Shown: piece by piece, positions 7,647-15,578 of the stretch | Numbering within the stretch: the stretch's first letter is position 1 | Layout: every line of letters starts with the position of its first letter | Assembly: GCA_046348995.1 (NCBI GenBank) | Contig: JAXMDB010000011.1 | Span: 62,001-126,000 of the forward strand | From: JANNSX01 sp046348995 | GTDB taxonomy: Bacteria; Pseudomonadota; Alphaproteobacteria; Rhizobiales; Hyphomicrobiaceae | Direction: 5' to 3' | Length of the DNA stretch: 64,000 nt | The notes under the pieces: model-generated | The model's input: the letters and a program-made list of their open reading frames with translations, nothing else | What the model was told of the DNA's origin: nothing | Database searches by the model: none | Position numbers and translations under genes: made by a program

Positions 7647-9866
7647 TCAACGCGGCGGCGTGGCGGGAGTGCCGGTGCCGTCCGCGGGAGCGCTCGGTTG
7701 CGGTGTCATCGCCTCGAGCAACCCCGATAGATAGTCTAAGTGCCCGGAGAGATCGTCCGGTGCAAGCCCTCTCAAGCTTTCCAGAAGCTCTTTTGCACGC
7801 CGGGTGTCGCGCGCGTCCAGCGCGGCCATGAGCTCGGCATGCCGGGCGAGAAGGTGACGGAAGGCCGTCGTTTCGGCCGCCGAGCGATCACCCAGAAGCG
7901 CGTAAATCCGCGTCCCCACCTGCTTGCCGCGCACGCTGACCGTGCCGAGCGGTAGATAGGCCATGTCGCTCGAGGCGCGATAGGTGCTCTCGCCCGCGAT
8001 GATGGAGACGCCATAGGCCTTCGTCAGGTCCTGGAGGCGGGACGCGATGTTCACGTCGTCGCCGATGACGGAGTAATCGAACCGCTGCTCGGAGCCCAGA
8101 TTGCCGACGCAGCAGTGCCCGGTGTTGAGGCCGATGCCGATCTTGATCGGTTTGGGCGGGCGACCCTCCGCCTCTGCCTCTTGCACGAGCGTGCCGTTGA
8201 GCTCCTCGAGTGCCGTCAGCATGGCGAGGGCCGCCTCCGCCGACCGCCGCGCGTGCTCGGCATCGTCGAGCGGCGCATTCCAGAACGCCATCACCGCGTC
8301 GCCCATGTATTTGTCGATGGTGCCCCGGTGATCGAGGATGACGTTGCTCAAGGGCGTGAAGAGGCGATTGACGAAGCGCGTCAGGGTCTCCGCATCGAGG
8401 CCTTCCGAGATCGTCGTGAAGCCGCGCACGTCGGCAAACAGCAGCGTCATCTCGCGCATCTCGCCGCCGAGCTTCAGGCGTCCCGGATTGGCGGCGAGCT
8501 CGGCCACCATATCGGGCGACATGTAGCGGCTGAAAGCGGTGCGGACGCGGCGCTTCTCGCCTTCGGTGCGCAGGTAGAGATAGACCGTGCCGGCGATGTA
8601 GAGCAGCGTCACCGCGAGCGTCGGATAGACCGGATCGACGAGCCAGCCGAGCCGCGAATAGGCGAGCCAGGAGATGGCGCCGACGGCGACGATCATGAGC
8701 GCGCCGAGCGTCGCGCCGACGGCGGCGCCCGAGCGATAGATGAGAAAGCTGATGAGGGCGCCGACGGCGATGAGATAGAGCACCTCGGCCCCCGTCATGA
8801 AGTCGGGCCGGCTCAAGGCATTGCCGAGCAGCATCTGCTCGATCGCCTGGGCGTGCACCTCGACGCCGGGGACAGCGGCATCGACGGGCGTCGAGCGCAG
8901 GTCGAGGAGCCCCGCCGCACTCGCGCCGACGAGCACGATGCGTCCGGCGATCTCGGTGTCGGGCACGTCACCGGCGAGGATTTTCCAGACCGGCACGAAG
9001 CGCTGGCGATCCGTCTTGGTGAAGCGCGGCCAGAGCTGTCCGCCTTCGTCGGTCGCGACCTCGATGTCGCCGATGCGGATGGCGGCGATGCCGGTCTTGG
9101 CGCCGAAGTCCTCCTCGCCGCTGGCGCCCGCGGTCTTGACGAGGAGGCTCGACGCGCCGAAGGCGACGCGCAGGCTCTCGGCGGCGAGGCTCGGGTAGAG
9201 CTTTCCCGCGACATTGACGACGACGGGCAGCCGCCGGACCACCTGATCGACCTCCGGGACCCAATTGAGGGAGGCGAGCCCGGTCGCGCCGTTGCCGAGG
9301 ATGGGGAGGCTCTGCGCGGCGCCCGCGAACGCCGGCACGTAGGGGGTCGGATCATCGCCGGCGAAGGCGAACCCGGCCTTCGGTGGCCCGAGCGGCTCGG
9401 TCGGGTGCTCCGTGCCAGCGAAGCCGATGATAACCGGCGCGCCGGCGATGGCCTGTGCCATCAGCGAGTCGTGCGTCGGCAGCTTGGCGATCTCGGATTT
9501 GAGGCGGTCGTCGGCGAGGCCTTCGGGCAGGCGCTTGAGCACCGCCTCGGGCGAGAGACGGTCGGGCTCCGCCATGACCATGTCGAAGGCGATGACGGCG
9601 GCGCCTTGCGCTTGCAACTTTCGGATCAGCTCGGCGAGCGTCGTGCGCGGCCAGGGCCACTGGCCGAGCCGGCTCAAGCTCTCCTCGTCGATGTCGGCGA
9701 TGCGGACGGGGAGAGCGGGATCGTAGAGGCGCGGGGAGATGCGCTGGTAGCCGTCGAACAACAGGTTCCTCAGCCCCGCGACCGGCAGCGGATCGGCGAT
9801 CCTTATCAGCACGGCAGCGGCGAGGATGCCGAGCACCAAGGTCAGATAGGCAAGGCGTGCCGGCAT
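7647..9866 (-). CDS. CHASE2-domain class III adenylate/guanylate cyclase
   Basis: 739 aa membrane-bound signalling cyclase making cAMP (or cGMP) from NTP. An N-terminal TM (7-25) is followed by a periplasmic CHASE2 sensor (about 35-350; IADIDEESLSRLGQWPWPR, GRIVLVGASAAGL). Three TM helices lie at about 362-433. The catalytic domain (470-655) has metal-binding Asp479 (LLFADVRGFT) and Asp523 (DKYMGDAVMAFW), and GDDVNIASRL. Lys519 in DKYMGD favours adenylyl cyclase. The start at 9866 has GGGGAG upstream; an in-frame ATG at 9908 would add 14 residues. The frame stays open far upstream, but that is antisense to the neighbouring EamA gene. Confidence 0.88.
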   Translation of the reverse strand: MPARLAYLTLVLGILAAAVLIRIADPLPVAGLRNLLFDGYQRISPRLYDPALPVRIADIDEESLSRLGQWPWPRTTLAELIRKLQAQGAAVIAFDMVMAEPDRLSPEAVLKRLPEGLADDRLKSEIAKLPTHDSLMAQAIAGAPVIIGFAGTEHPTEPLGPPKAGFAFAGDDPTPYVPAFAGAAQSLPILGNGATGLASLNWVPEVDQVVRRLPVVVNVAGKLYPSLAAESLRVAFGASSLLVKTAGASGEEDFGAKTGIAAIRIGDIEVATDEGGQLWPRFTKTDRQRFVPVWKILAGDVPDTEIAGRIVLVGASAAGLLDLRSTPVDAAVPGVEVHAQAIEQMLLGNALSRPDFMTGAEVLYLIAVGALISFLIYRSGAAVGATLGALMIVAVGAISWLAYSRLGWLVDPVYPTLAVTLLYIAGTVYLYLRTEGEKRRVRTAFSRYMSPDMVAELAANPGRLKLGGEMREMTLLFADVRGFTTISEGLDAETLTRFVNRLFTPLSNVILDHRGTIDKYMGDAVMAFWNAPLDDAEHARRSAEAALAMLTALEELNGTLVQEAEAEGRPPKPIKIGIGLNTGHCCVGNLGSEQRFDYSVIGDDVNIASRLQDLTKAYGVSIIAGESTYRASSDMAYLPLGTVSVRGKQVGTRIYALLGDRSAAETTAFRHLLARHAELMAALDARDTRRAKELLESLRGLAPDDLSGHLDYLSGLLEAMTPQPSAPADGTGTPATPPR

Positions 9867-9877
9867 GCCGGATTGGT

Positions 9878-9896
9878 CTCCCCGTCGCTCGGGGAG
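9878..9896 (-). promoter_or_regulatory. Hairpin enclosing the cyclase ribosome-binding site
   Basis: On the minus strand CUCCCCG (9896-9890) pairs perfectly with CGGGGAG (9884-9878) around a five-base loop. The 3' arm contains the GGGGAG that would serve as Shine-Dalgarno for the ATG at 9866. If that start is used, the hairpin would hold the ribosome site closed. If the ATG at 9908 is used, the same bases are coding. Confidence 0.4.
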
Positions 9897-9937
9897 CAAG
9901 CATAGCATGGCTTTCGTGCGTAGCCGATTAAGCGCCG

Positions 9938-10894
9938 TTACAACCCCGGTGGCTGCAGCTTGCCCTGCTTGGGCCGGGCGTGGCCGATGTGGCGCTCGCG
10001 CCAGATAATGAAGAGGCCGGCCGCGATGACGATCGCCATGCCGATGAGGACGATCGGCTCCGCCGTCTCGCCGAACAGCAGATAGCCCACGAGCAGACCC
10101 CAGATCATGCCGGAATAGTCGAAGGTGGCGATCGTCGAGGCGTCCGCGTGGCGATAGCTCTCGGTCATGAGGATCTGTCCGACGCCGCCGAGCAGCCCCG
10201 AAAGGACGAGCAGGGTCGCCTGCCAGGCATCCGGCCAGACCCAGCCCCAGGGCAGCGTCAGCAGCGCGAAGCCCGAGGCGATGAGAGAGAAATAGACGAC
10301 GATCGAGGGCGTCGACTCGGTGGTGATGAGGCGGCGGATGAGCACCATGGCGCCGGCTGCTGTGAAGGCGGAGGCAAGCGCAGCGAGCGCGCCCATCGTC
10401 TCGCGCGTGCCTGCGCCCGCGAGCGTCTCCGGCGAGAACCGCGGGCCTAAGATGATGAGGATGCCGAAGAAGCCGACCGCCACCGCCGACCAGCGATAGA
10501 CGCGCACCGTCTCGCCGAGGAAGAGGGCGGCGAAAACCACCGTGACGAGCGGCGAGGCATAGCCGATGGCGAGCGCCTCTGGGAGGGGAATGAGGGCGAG
10601 ACAGGTGAACCACAGCGCCATCGAGCAGACGCCGACGCTGGATCTGAGGAAATGCCCGCCCAGGCGCTGGGTCTTGACGGCGTGGCGAAGCTCGCCGCGC
10701 ACCGCGAGGTAGGTCAGCACCGGCACGAGGCCGAGGAACGAGCGCGCGAACATCACCTGTCCGACCGGCACAGTAACGGTCGCCGCCTTCACGCACGCGA
10801 CCATGACCGTGAACACGAACGTCGAGGCGACCTTGAGCAGGATGCCGAAGACGGGGCCGCGGGTGGGGGGTGCGCTCGCCGCTGCATCCGTCAT
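9938..10894 (-). CDS. EamA/DMT superfamily transporter
   Basis: 318 aa, ten predicted TM helices in two EamA repeats. Typical blocks are FARSFLGLVPVLTYL, ALAIGYASPLVTVVFAALFL with GETV, and the second-repeat SGMIWGLLVGYLLFGE. The start is set at ATG 10894 (MTDAAAS), because a further in-frame start at 10936 would add only a basic, non-conserved leader. The gene sits upstream of the CHASE2 cyclase on the same strand with about 70 bp between. The substrate is unknown; S-adenosylmethionine, purines and amino acids are known for relatives. Confidence 0.85.
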   Translation of the reverse strand: MTDAAASAPPTRGPVFGILLKVASTFVFTVMVACVKAATVTVPVGQVMFARSFLGLVPVLTYLAVRGELRHAVKTQRLGGHFLRSSVGVCSMALWFTCLALIPLPEALAIGYASPLVTVVFAALFLGETVRVYRWSAVAVGFFGILIILGPRFSPETLAGAGTRETMGALAALASAFTAAGAMVLIRRLITTESTPSIVVYFSLIASGFALLTLPWGWVWPDAWQATLLVLSGLLGGVGQILMTESYRHADASTIATFDYSGMIWGLLVGYLLFGETAEPIVLIGMAIVIAAGLFIIWRERHIGHARPKQGKLQPPGL

Positions 10895-11005
10895 TGGCAA
10901 GAGCCGTCGCGCGACATCACGTTTCCCTCGGAACATTCGAGAGAAATGCAGACGGCGACAGGCAGTGTCAATCGGCGGAAGGACAGGGCAGACTTGATCA
11001 ATCGT

Positions 11006-11239
11006 TCAGAGCAGCTCCACGAGCTCCTCGATCGTCAAACGCGCTTGTTTCAGGATTGCAGCCACGAACGGACGCGGCAGATCGCACCCTTTTTGAACGG
11101 GAATTGTGGTCGCGCGCGTCGCATCGTCTCGATGCACCAATCGGTGGTGACTGCCAGTCGACCTCACCACCTCGAAGCCGGCCTTTTCGAGCGCACGCAT
11201 CAGTCGTTGAGCCGTTACGGCGGGAACGCGGGCCATCAT
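11006..11239 (-). CDS. hicA: HicA family mRNA interferase toxin
   Basis: 77 aa with the HicA dsRBD-like fold: VTAQRLMRALEKAGFEVVRS then GSHHRLVHRD, with the conserved catalytic His of the GSH motif, followed by TTIPVQKGCDLPRPFVAAI and a helical C-terminus. HicA toxins cleave mRNA in a ribosome-independent way and are neutralised by HicB. The start overlaps the stop of the upstream hicB gene (ATGA at 11239-11236), as expected for a coupled pair. A second ATG one codon in (11236) is equally possible. Order is antitoxin then toxin. Confidence 0.88.
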   Translation of the reverse strand: MMARVPAVTAQRLMRALEKAGFEVVRSTGSHHRLVHRDDATRATTIPVQKGCDLPRPFVAAILKQARLTIEELVELL

Positions 11240-11475
11240 GCCGCGAGCGAAACCGTCAGCTCACGCACGCGGGCCTTGCCAATCTCGTTGGGAATATCCT
11301 CGCCGCGCTCGGCGCGGCTGGCGAGCACGAGCTCGATGGCATCACGGGCCATGGCGAGCGCTTCCTCCTCGGTGTCACCACCGGTGACGACCTCGGGCAG
11401 CGCGGGCACGCGCACCAAGAACGCACCCTCTTCGACGGGTTCGAGGACCACGCTATAGGTTCTGCTCTCGGCCAC
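11236..11475 (-). CDS. hicB: HicB family antitoxin
   Basis: 79 aa with the HicB partial RNase-H-like fold: YSVVLEPVEEGAFLVRVPAL PEVVTGGDTEEEALA, then DAIELVLASRAERGEDIP. It should bind and inhibit the HicA encoded by the overlapping downstream gene. The GTG start at 11475 is chosen because GGAG lies exactly 7 nt upstream; an upstream in-frame start at 11496 lacks such a site. No separate C-terminal helix-turn-helix or ribbon-helix-helix is visible, so this is the short HicB form. Autoregulation by DNA binding is therefore less certain than in two-domain HicB proteins. Confidence 0.87.
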   Translation of the reverse strand: MAESRTYSVVLEPVEEGAFLVRVPALPEVVTGGDTEEEALAMARDAIELVLASRAERGEDIPNEIGKARVRELTVSLAA

Positions 11476-11615
11476 TTCGATGCTCCAACACGGCAAGACG
11501 GCGGCGATCCAATACTCCTAAACGGATAGCATGGAAGCGGTCGATAGGCGACGGCCGGCATAGAGACGCTCGCGGCGTTCCATGCCAGCCCGCCTTCCGT
11601 TCAAACTCGATCCCG

Positions 11616-12827
11616 TCAACCCCTGAACACCCGCTCGACCGGCACGAGGTCGCCGGCGCCGTAGCCGTTGAAGCGGGTCGAGGTCGCCATGCCGTAGGCG
11701 CCGAGGCCGGCGAACTCGAGATAGTCGTCCTCGGTGATGCCCTCCGGCAGCTTGGCCGGGTTCGGCAGGCGGTCGAGCGAGTCGCAGGTCGGGCCGAAGA
11801 CGACGAACGGCTTCGTCTCGCCCTCGAGCACCTTGCCATCGCGGATGACCCGCACGAACGGCTGCAGCTTCGGCGCCTGGTAGCACTCCATGAGGCCGCC
11901 GTAGATACCGTCGTTGATGAACACCTGACCCAGGCCGTGCTTGGCGAGCTTCACGCGCACGAGCAGCGAGACCGCGGCGGCGACCATGCCGCGGCCGGGC
12001 TCGCACTCGAGCTTGGGCGGGTTGACCTCACCGAACGCCTCGATGACCGCCGCGCCGATGACGCGGAAGTATTGACCAAGCTCCGGCGCCCGCGACTCCG
12101 TGTAGTCGGCCGCGAAGCCGCCACCGACGTTGAGCGTCTCCAAGTGCACGCCGGCCTCCCGGGCGATCTCGGCCGCAGTCAGGATATGACGGCGATAGGC
12201 CTCAGGATCCGTGCACTGCGAGCCCGGATGGAAGGTCATCACAGGCTTCAAGCCGGCGGCCGCAACCATGCGCACGAGCTCGACAGCCAGCGCCGGACGG
12301 GCGCCGAACTTGGAGGAGAACTCGTGCACGGCGTTGCCGGCGGTAGCGAGGCAGAACCGCACCGCGATCTCGACCGAGCTGTCGCCGCCGGTGACGTCCA
12401 GGATTTTTGCGATCTCCTCGGCCGAGTCGGCCGAGAACCGGCGCACGCCGTAGCCGTAGGCCTTGGCGATCTCAGGCCGCGCTTTGATCGGGTTGTGGTA
12501 GTGCAGGCGGGCACGCGGCGCGATATGGCGCACCGTCTCGATCTCGGGGATCGAGGCGACGTCGAAGGTGGCGACGCCGGCACCGCTAAGCGTCAAGAGA
12601 ACCTCGGGGGAGGGGTTCGACTTGACGGCATAGGAGACCTCGCCGGGGAAGCCCGCGATGAAGGCCTCGGCTCGCGCGGCAAGCGCCGACCGGTCGAAGC
12701 AGAACACGGGCTCCTCGGGACTGCGCCGCGCCGCCACGTCCATGGCGTCGGCGAACACCGACGGAACACGCGAGCGCCCGATCCGGGCGACGGGACGGCC
12801 TGCACGAGTGGCCTGCATCTGCTTCAT
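11616..12827 (-). CDS. Ornithine/lysine decarboxylase, group IV (alanine-racemase fold)
   Basis: 403 aa PLP enzyme of the eukaryotic-type ornithine/diaminopimelate decarboxylase family. The Schiff-base lysine is Lys69 in YAVKSNP. The phosphate-binding GGGF follows LETLNV, with HPGSQC, ECEPGRGM and the active-site loop GPTCDSLD also present. The GPTCDS Cys is typical of ornithine/lysine decarboxylases making putrescine or cadaverine, rather than of LysA. The ATG at 12827 has GGAGG 8 nt upstream. It diverges from an Lrp/AsnC regulator, and the shared 137-bp spacer contains two inverted repeats that are candidate operators. The preferred substrate cannot be fixed from sequence alone. Confidence 0.85.
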   Translation of the reverse strand: MKQMQATRAGRPVARIGRSRVPSVFADAMDVAARRSPEEPVFCFDRSALAARAEAFIAGFPGEVSYAVKSNPSPEVLLTLSGAGVATFDVASIPEIETVRHIAPRARLHYHNPIKARPEIAKAYGYGVRRFSADSAEEIAKILDVTGGDSSVEIAVRFCLATAGNAVHEFSSKFGARPALAVELVRMVAAAGLKPVMTFHPGSQCTDPEAYRRHILTAAEIAREAGVHLETLNVGGGFAADYTESRAPELGQYFRVIGAAVIEAFGEVNPPKLECEPGRGMVAAAVSLLVRVKLAKHGLGQVFINDGIYGGLMECYQAPKLQPFVRVIRDGKVLEGETKPFVVFGPTCDSLDRLPNPAKLPEGITEDDYLEFAGLGAYGMATSTRFNGYGAGDLVPVERVFRG

Positions 12828-12885
12828 TCAAGGACCCTCCGGGTTCGTGGGACGATTCAACGAGCAGGAAAATGATGGTTTCATG

Positions 12886-12904
12886 CGACGGTTGCTATCC
12901 GTCG
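12886..12904. promoter_or_regulatory. Candidate Lrp/AsnC operator (distal inverted repeat)
   Basis: CGACGG at 12886-12891 and CCGTCG at 12899-12904 are perfect inverted arms separated by 7 nt, in the spacer between the divergent decarboxylase and Lrp/AsnC genes. The same half-site (GACGG/CCGTC) recurs in the second repeat about 51 bp away (centre to centre), consistent with binding of a multimeric Lrp-type regulator. Confidence 0.45.
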
Positions 12905-12938
12905 ATATGAGTCATGATGGACTCTAGGGTGGCGAATC

Positions 12939-12953
12939 GACGGACGATCCGTC
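12939..12953. promoter_or_regulatory. Candidate Lrp/AsnC operator (proximal inverted repeat)
   Basis: GACGGA (12939-12944) and TCCGTC (12948-12953) form a perfect palindrome with a 3-nt centre, ending 11 bp before the regulator's ATG. Its position over the leader of the regulator gene suggests autoregulation. It shares its half-site with the inverted repeat at 12886-12904. Confidence 0.45.
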
Positions 12954-12964
12954 AAAGTGCCGGA

Positions 12965-13396
12965 ATGGCGACCGACAAGGATAAGCAACTCATCGCGCTC
13001 TTGAAGCTCGACGCGCGCGAATCGACGGCGAGCCTTGCGCGCAAGCTCGGGCTGTCGCGCACGACCGTGCAGGACCGGCTCAAGAAGCTCGAGCGCGACG
13101 GTACGATCGAGGGCTACACGCTGCGGCTAAGAAGCGATACGGAGGCGAAGGGCGTGAAGGCCTTCGTCATCGTGGAGGTCGAGCCGCGCCGCATCGCCGA
13201 GGTGATCACGCGATTGAAGAAGATCCCCGAGATCGAGACGCTCTACAGCGTCTCCGGCAAGTTCGATCTCATCGCCATGCTCCGCGCCGAAAGTGCCGAG
13301 GACCTGGACGAGGTGCTCGACCGCATCGGCGAGACGACCGGCGTCGAGGAGACGGAGTCGGCGATCATCCTCTCGACGAAGGTCGATCGGCGGTAG
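12965..13396 (+). CDS. Lrp/AsnC family transcriptional regulator
   Basis: 143 aa. The N-terminal winged HTH (residues 5-60) contains ARKLGLSRTTVQDRLKKLER. The C-terminal RAM/ligand domain (65-140) has KAFVIVEVEP, IPEIETLYSVSGKFDLIA and the helix AEDLDEVLDRIGETTGVEET. Lrp-type proteins form octamers and sense amino acids. Start at ATG 12965 (MATDKDKQL); an upstream in-frame ATG at 12914 would add 17 non-conserved residues and cover the palindromic operator. It is divergent from the ornithine/lysine decarboxylase gene, its likely target. Confidence 0.9.
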   Translation: MATDKDKQLIALLKLDARESTASLARKLGLSRTTVQDRLKKLERDGTIEGYTLRLRSDTEAKGVKAFVIVEVEPRRIAEVITRLKKIPEIETLYSVSGKFDLIAMLRAESAEDLDEVLDRIGETTGVEETESAIILSTKVDRR

Positions 13397-13402
13397 GGAA
13401 CA

Positions 13403-14452
13403 TCACGTCCCCATCCGTCGCCGTACCGCTGGCGCGGCCTCGTACCAGTCGCGCGTCGCATTGACGATCTTCACGACCGACAGCATCACCGGCACCTCGA
13501 TGAGCACGCCGACGACGGTCGCCAGCGCCGCGCCGGAGTTGAAGCCGAACAAGCTGATGGCGGCGGCGACGGCGAGCTCGAAGAAGTTGCTCGCCCCGAT
13601 CAGGGCGGATGGCGCCGCCACGCAGTGCGCTTCGCCCGCCGCGCGGTTGAGCAGATAGGCAAGCCCCGAATTGAAGTAGACCTGGATCAGGATCGGCACC
13701 GCCAGCAGCGCGATGACGAGCGGTTGCGCGAGGATCTGCTCGCCCTGGAAGCCGAACAGCAGCACCAGCGTCGTAAGCAACGCGAGGAGCGAGATCGGCT
13801 GCAGCGTCCTGAGCAGGCGAGCGAGCGCCGGCTCTCCGCCCCTCGCCAGTATGGCCCGGCGCACGATCTGGGCGATCACGACCGGGACGACGATGTAGAG
13901 GACGACCGAAAGCAGCAACGTCGCCCAGGGAACCGTGATCGCCGAAAGGCCGAGCAGCAAACCGACGATCGGCGCGAAAGCCACGATCATGATGACGTCG
14001 TTGAGGGCGACCTGGCTCAGCGTGAAGTGGGGCTCGCCCTTGGAGAGATTGCTCCAGACGAAGACCATGGCGGTGCAGGGGGCTGCCGCGAGCAGGATCA
14101 AGCCCGCGATGTAGCTGTTGATCTGGTCGGGCGGGAGATAGGGACGAAAGAGCCCGCCGATGAAGAGCCAGCCGAGCAGCGCCATGGAGAACGGCTTGAC
14201 GGCCCAGTTGATGAAGAGCGTCACGCCGATGCCGCGCCAGTGCTCCCGCACTTTCCCGAGCGCTGCAAAATCGATTCTGAGCAGCATCGGAATGATCATG
14301 AGCCAGATCAGCAGGGCGACCGGCAGATTGACCTTGGCGATCTCGGCCGTGCCGATGGCCTGAAAGATCACCGGGAAGGCGTGCCCGAGCGCGATGCCGA
14401 GCACGATGCACAGCCCGACCCACAGTGTCAGATAGCGTTCGAACGTCGACAT
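13403..14452 (-). CDS. acr3: Arsenite efflux transporter Acr3
   Basis: 349 aa, ten TM helices, ACR3/BASS fold. It exports arsenite across the inner membrane using the proton gradient. Key residues of Acr3 are visible: Cys126 in AAAPCTAMVFVWSNLSKG and the Glu in GASNFFELAVAAAISLFG. The start is placed at ATG 14452 (MSTFERYLTLWVG) with GAGG just upstream; longer in-frame versions would overlap the ArsC gene. It is the third gene of arsR-arsC-acr3 on the minus strand, after a 61-bp gap, and so receives arsenite made by ArsC. Confidence 0.93.
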   Translation of the reverse strand: MSTFERYLTLWVGLCIVLGIALGHAFPVIFQAIGTAEIAKVNLPVALLIWLMIIPMLLRIDFAALGKVREHWRGIGVTLFINWAVKPFSMALLGWLFIGGLFRPYLPPDQINSYIAGLILLAAAPCTAMVFVWSNLSKGEPHFTLSQVALNDVIMIVAFAPIVGLLLGLSAITVPWATLLLSVVLYIVVPVVIAQIVRRAILARGGEPALARLLRTLQPISLLALLTTLVLLFGFQGEQILAQPLVIALLAVPILIQVYFNSGLAYLLNRAAGEAHCVAAPSALIGASNFFELAVAAAISLFGFNSGAALATVVGVLIEVPVMLSVVKIVNATRDWYEAAPAVRRRMGT

Positions 14453-14513
14453 CGAGGCCTCGTGGTGTGCATCGGCACGTCGGGTGCCGACAGGGATGAT
14501 CGGCGAAAGGCCA

Positions 14514-15044
14514 TCAGGCGCGTCGCGCGCCGAGGGTGGCGCTCTCATCCATGTGCCCGATCGTGTCGAGCTGCCGTTTCAGCGACAGGCGCTCGAGGGA
14601 GGCGAGCGGCAGGTTGACGAAGGCCTCGATGCGCCGCGTCAGCATCCGGTGCGTCTCGGCGAAGGCGTAGAGCTTCTCGGCCTCCGTGCCCGCGACGGCC
14701 GACGGGTCGGGCAAGCCCCAGTGCGCCGTCGTGGGCTGGCCCGGCCACACCGGGCACACCTCGTGGGCCGCGTTGTCGCAAACCGTGAAGACGAAGCTCA
14801 TCGCGGGAGCGCCGGGCTCGGCAAATGTCTGCCATGACTTCGAGGCGAGGCCCGCGATCTCGTAGCCGAGCGATCCGAGGAGATCGAGCGCCATCGGGTG
14901 GACGCGCCCGCTCGGCATGCTGCCGGCGCTGAACCCCTTGAAACGTCCGCGACCCAGCCGGTTCATGACGCACTCGGCGATCACCGAGCGTGCCGAGTTA
15001 TGGGTGCAGAGGAAGAGCACATTGTGCACGCGCTCGCCTGTCAT
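14514..15044 (-). CDS. arsC: Thioredoxin-coupled arsenate reductase ArsC (LMW phosphatase fold)
   Basis: 176 aa. Reduces arsenate to arsenite. The P-loop FLCTHNSARS holds the nucleophilic Cys13. The second and third redox cysteines are in VCDNAAHEVCPVWPG, which identifies the thioredoxin-dependent family rather than the glutaredoxin type. The tail after the catalytic core (about residue 140 on) is amphipathic and extends past the usual ~140 aa. The start at 15044 overlaps the arsR stop as ATGA; an alternative ATG two codons earlier (15050) shares the same AAGGA ribosome site. It lies between arsR and acr3. Confidence 0.9.
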   Translation of the reverse strand: MTGERVHNVLFLCTHNSARSVIAECVMNRLGRGRFKGFSAGSMPSGRVHPMALDLLGSLGYEIAGLASKSWQTFAEPGAPAMSFVFTVCDNAAHEVCPVWPGQPTTAHWGLPDPSAVAGTEAEKLYAFAETHRMLTRRIEAFVNLPLASLERLSLKRQLDTIGHMDESATLGARRA

Positions 15045-15394
15045 CGGCATTTTTCCTTCGGGCTGCAAACGGCGCGAGCACGCACGAAGTCCGCGCCGCA
15101 CAGCTCCGGCCGGCCCTGGCAGCACTCTTCCGTGAGATAGACGAGCAGCTTGCGCATCGTCTCGACGTGGACCGCGTAGCGGATGTAGCGGCCCTGGCGC
15201 GTCGCGGTGAGGAGGCCTGCGTGCTCCAACTCCTTCAGGTGAAAGGACGCGCTGGTGGCGCTGATCCCGGCTCGATCGGCGATGTCGGTGGAGGGCAACC
15301 CCGATGGACCCGTCTTCACGAGCAGCCGGAAAATGCGAATCCGGTGCTCCTGCGCGAGAGCTCCGAGGATGGCGACGGCAGCGAGGTCTTTCAT
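15041..15394 (-). CDS. arsR: ArsR family arsenic-responsive repressor
   Basis: 117 aa winged-helix repressor. The HTH spans LPSTDIADRAGISATSASFH LKELEHAGLL (about 33-62) and the wing is TATRQGRYIRYAV. The C-terminus has a cysteine cluster, Cys91-Cys92-Cys99 (EECCQGRPELCG), plus further Cys near the end. It resembles the C-terminal As(III) site of Acidithiobacillus-type ArsR rather than the helix-4 site of E. coli ArsR. The gene heads the arsR-arsC-acr3 operon. A TTGCA-N3-TGCAA palindrome 22 bp upstream of its ATG is a plausible operator. Confidence 0.9.
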   Translation of the reverse strand: MKDLAAVAILGALAQEHRIRIFRLLVKTGPSGLPSTDIADRAGISATSASFHLKELEHAGLLTATRQGRYIRYAVHVETMRKLLVYLTEECCQGRPELCGADFVRARAVCSPKEKCR

Positions 15395-15416
15395 GAATGC
15401 GAGAATACAATGATGG

Positions 15417-15429
15417 TTGCAGTATGCAA
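15417..15429. promoter_or_regulatory. Candidate ArsR operator
   Basis: TTGCA (15417-15421) and TGCAA (15425-15429) form a perfect 13-bp palindrome beginning 23 bp upstream of the arsR start. An imperfect ATAC/GTAT pair (15405-15408 and 15422-15425) overlaps it. Its position and symmetry fit autorepression by ArsR; no experimental consensus was matched. Confidence 0.4.
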
Positions 15430-15578
15430 GTGGTACTCGCTAAGCGACCGCCTCTCCGTTCCGGCGCCGCTGTTGTCCGCCGGGTTTGTTCCTCGTTGAG
15501 AGGCACGCGCACGGTCGAGGCCGCGTCGGCGTGGTCTGGTCACTCAACGGACGCCGGCAGTTCCGCCGCCTCACCTGC

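Noticed and set aside
9909..10796. In-frame upstream extension of the CHASE2 cyclase
   Set aside because: It runs antiparallel in codon position through the EamA transporter on the same strand and has Arg/Pro-rich nonsense composition.
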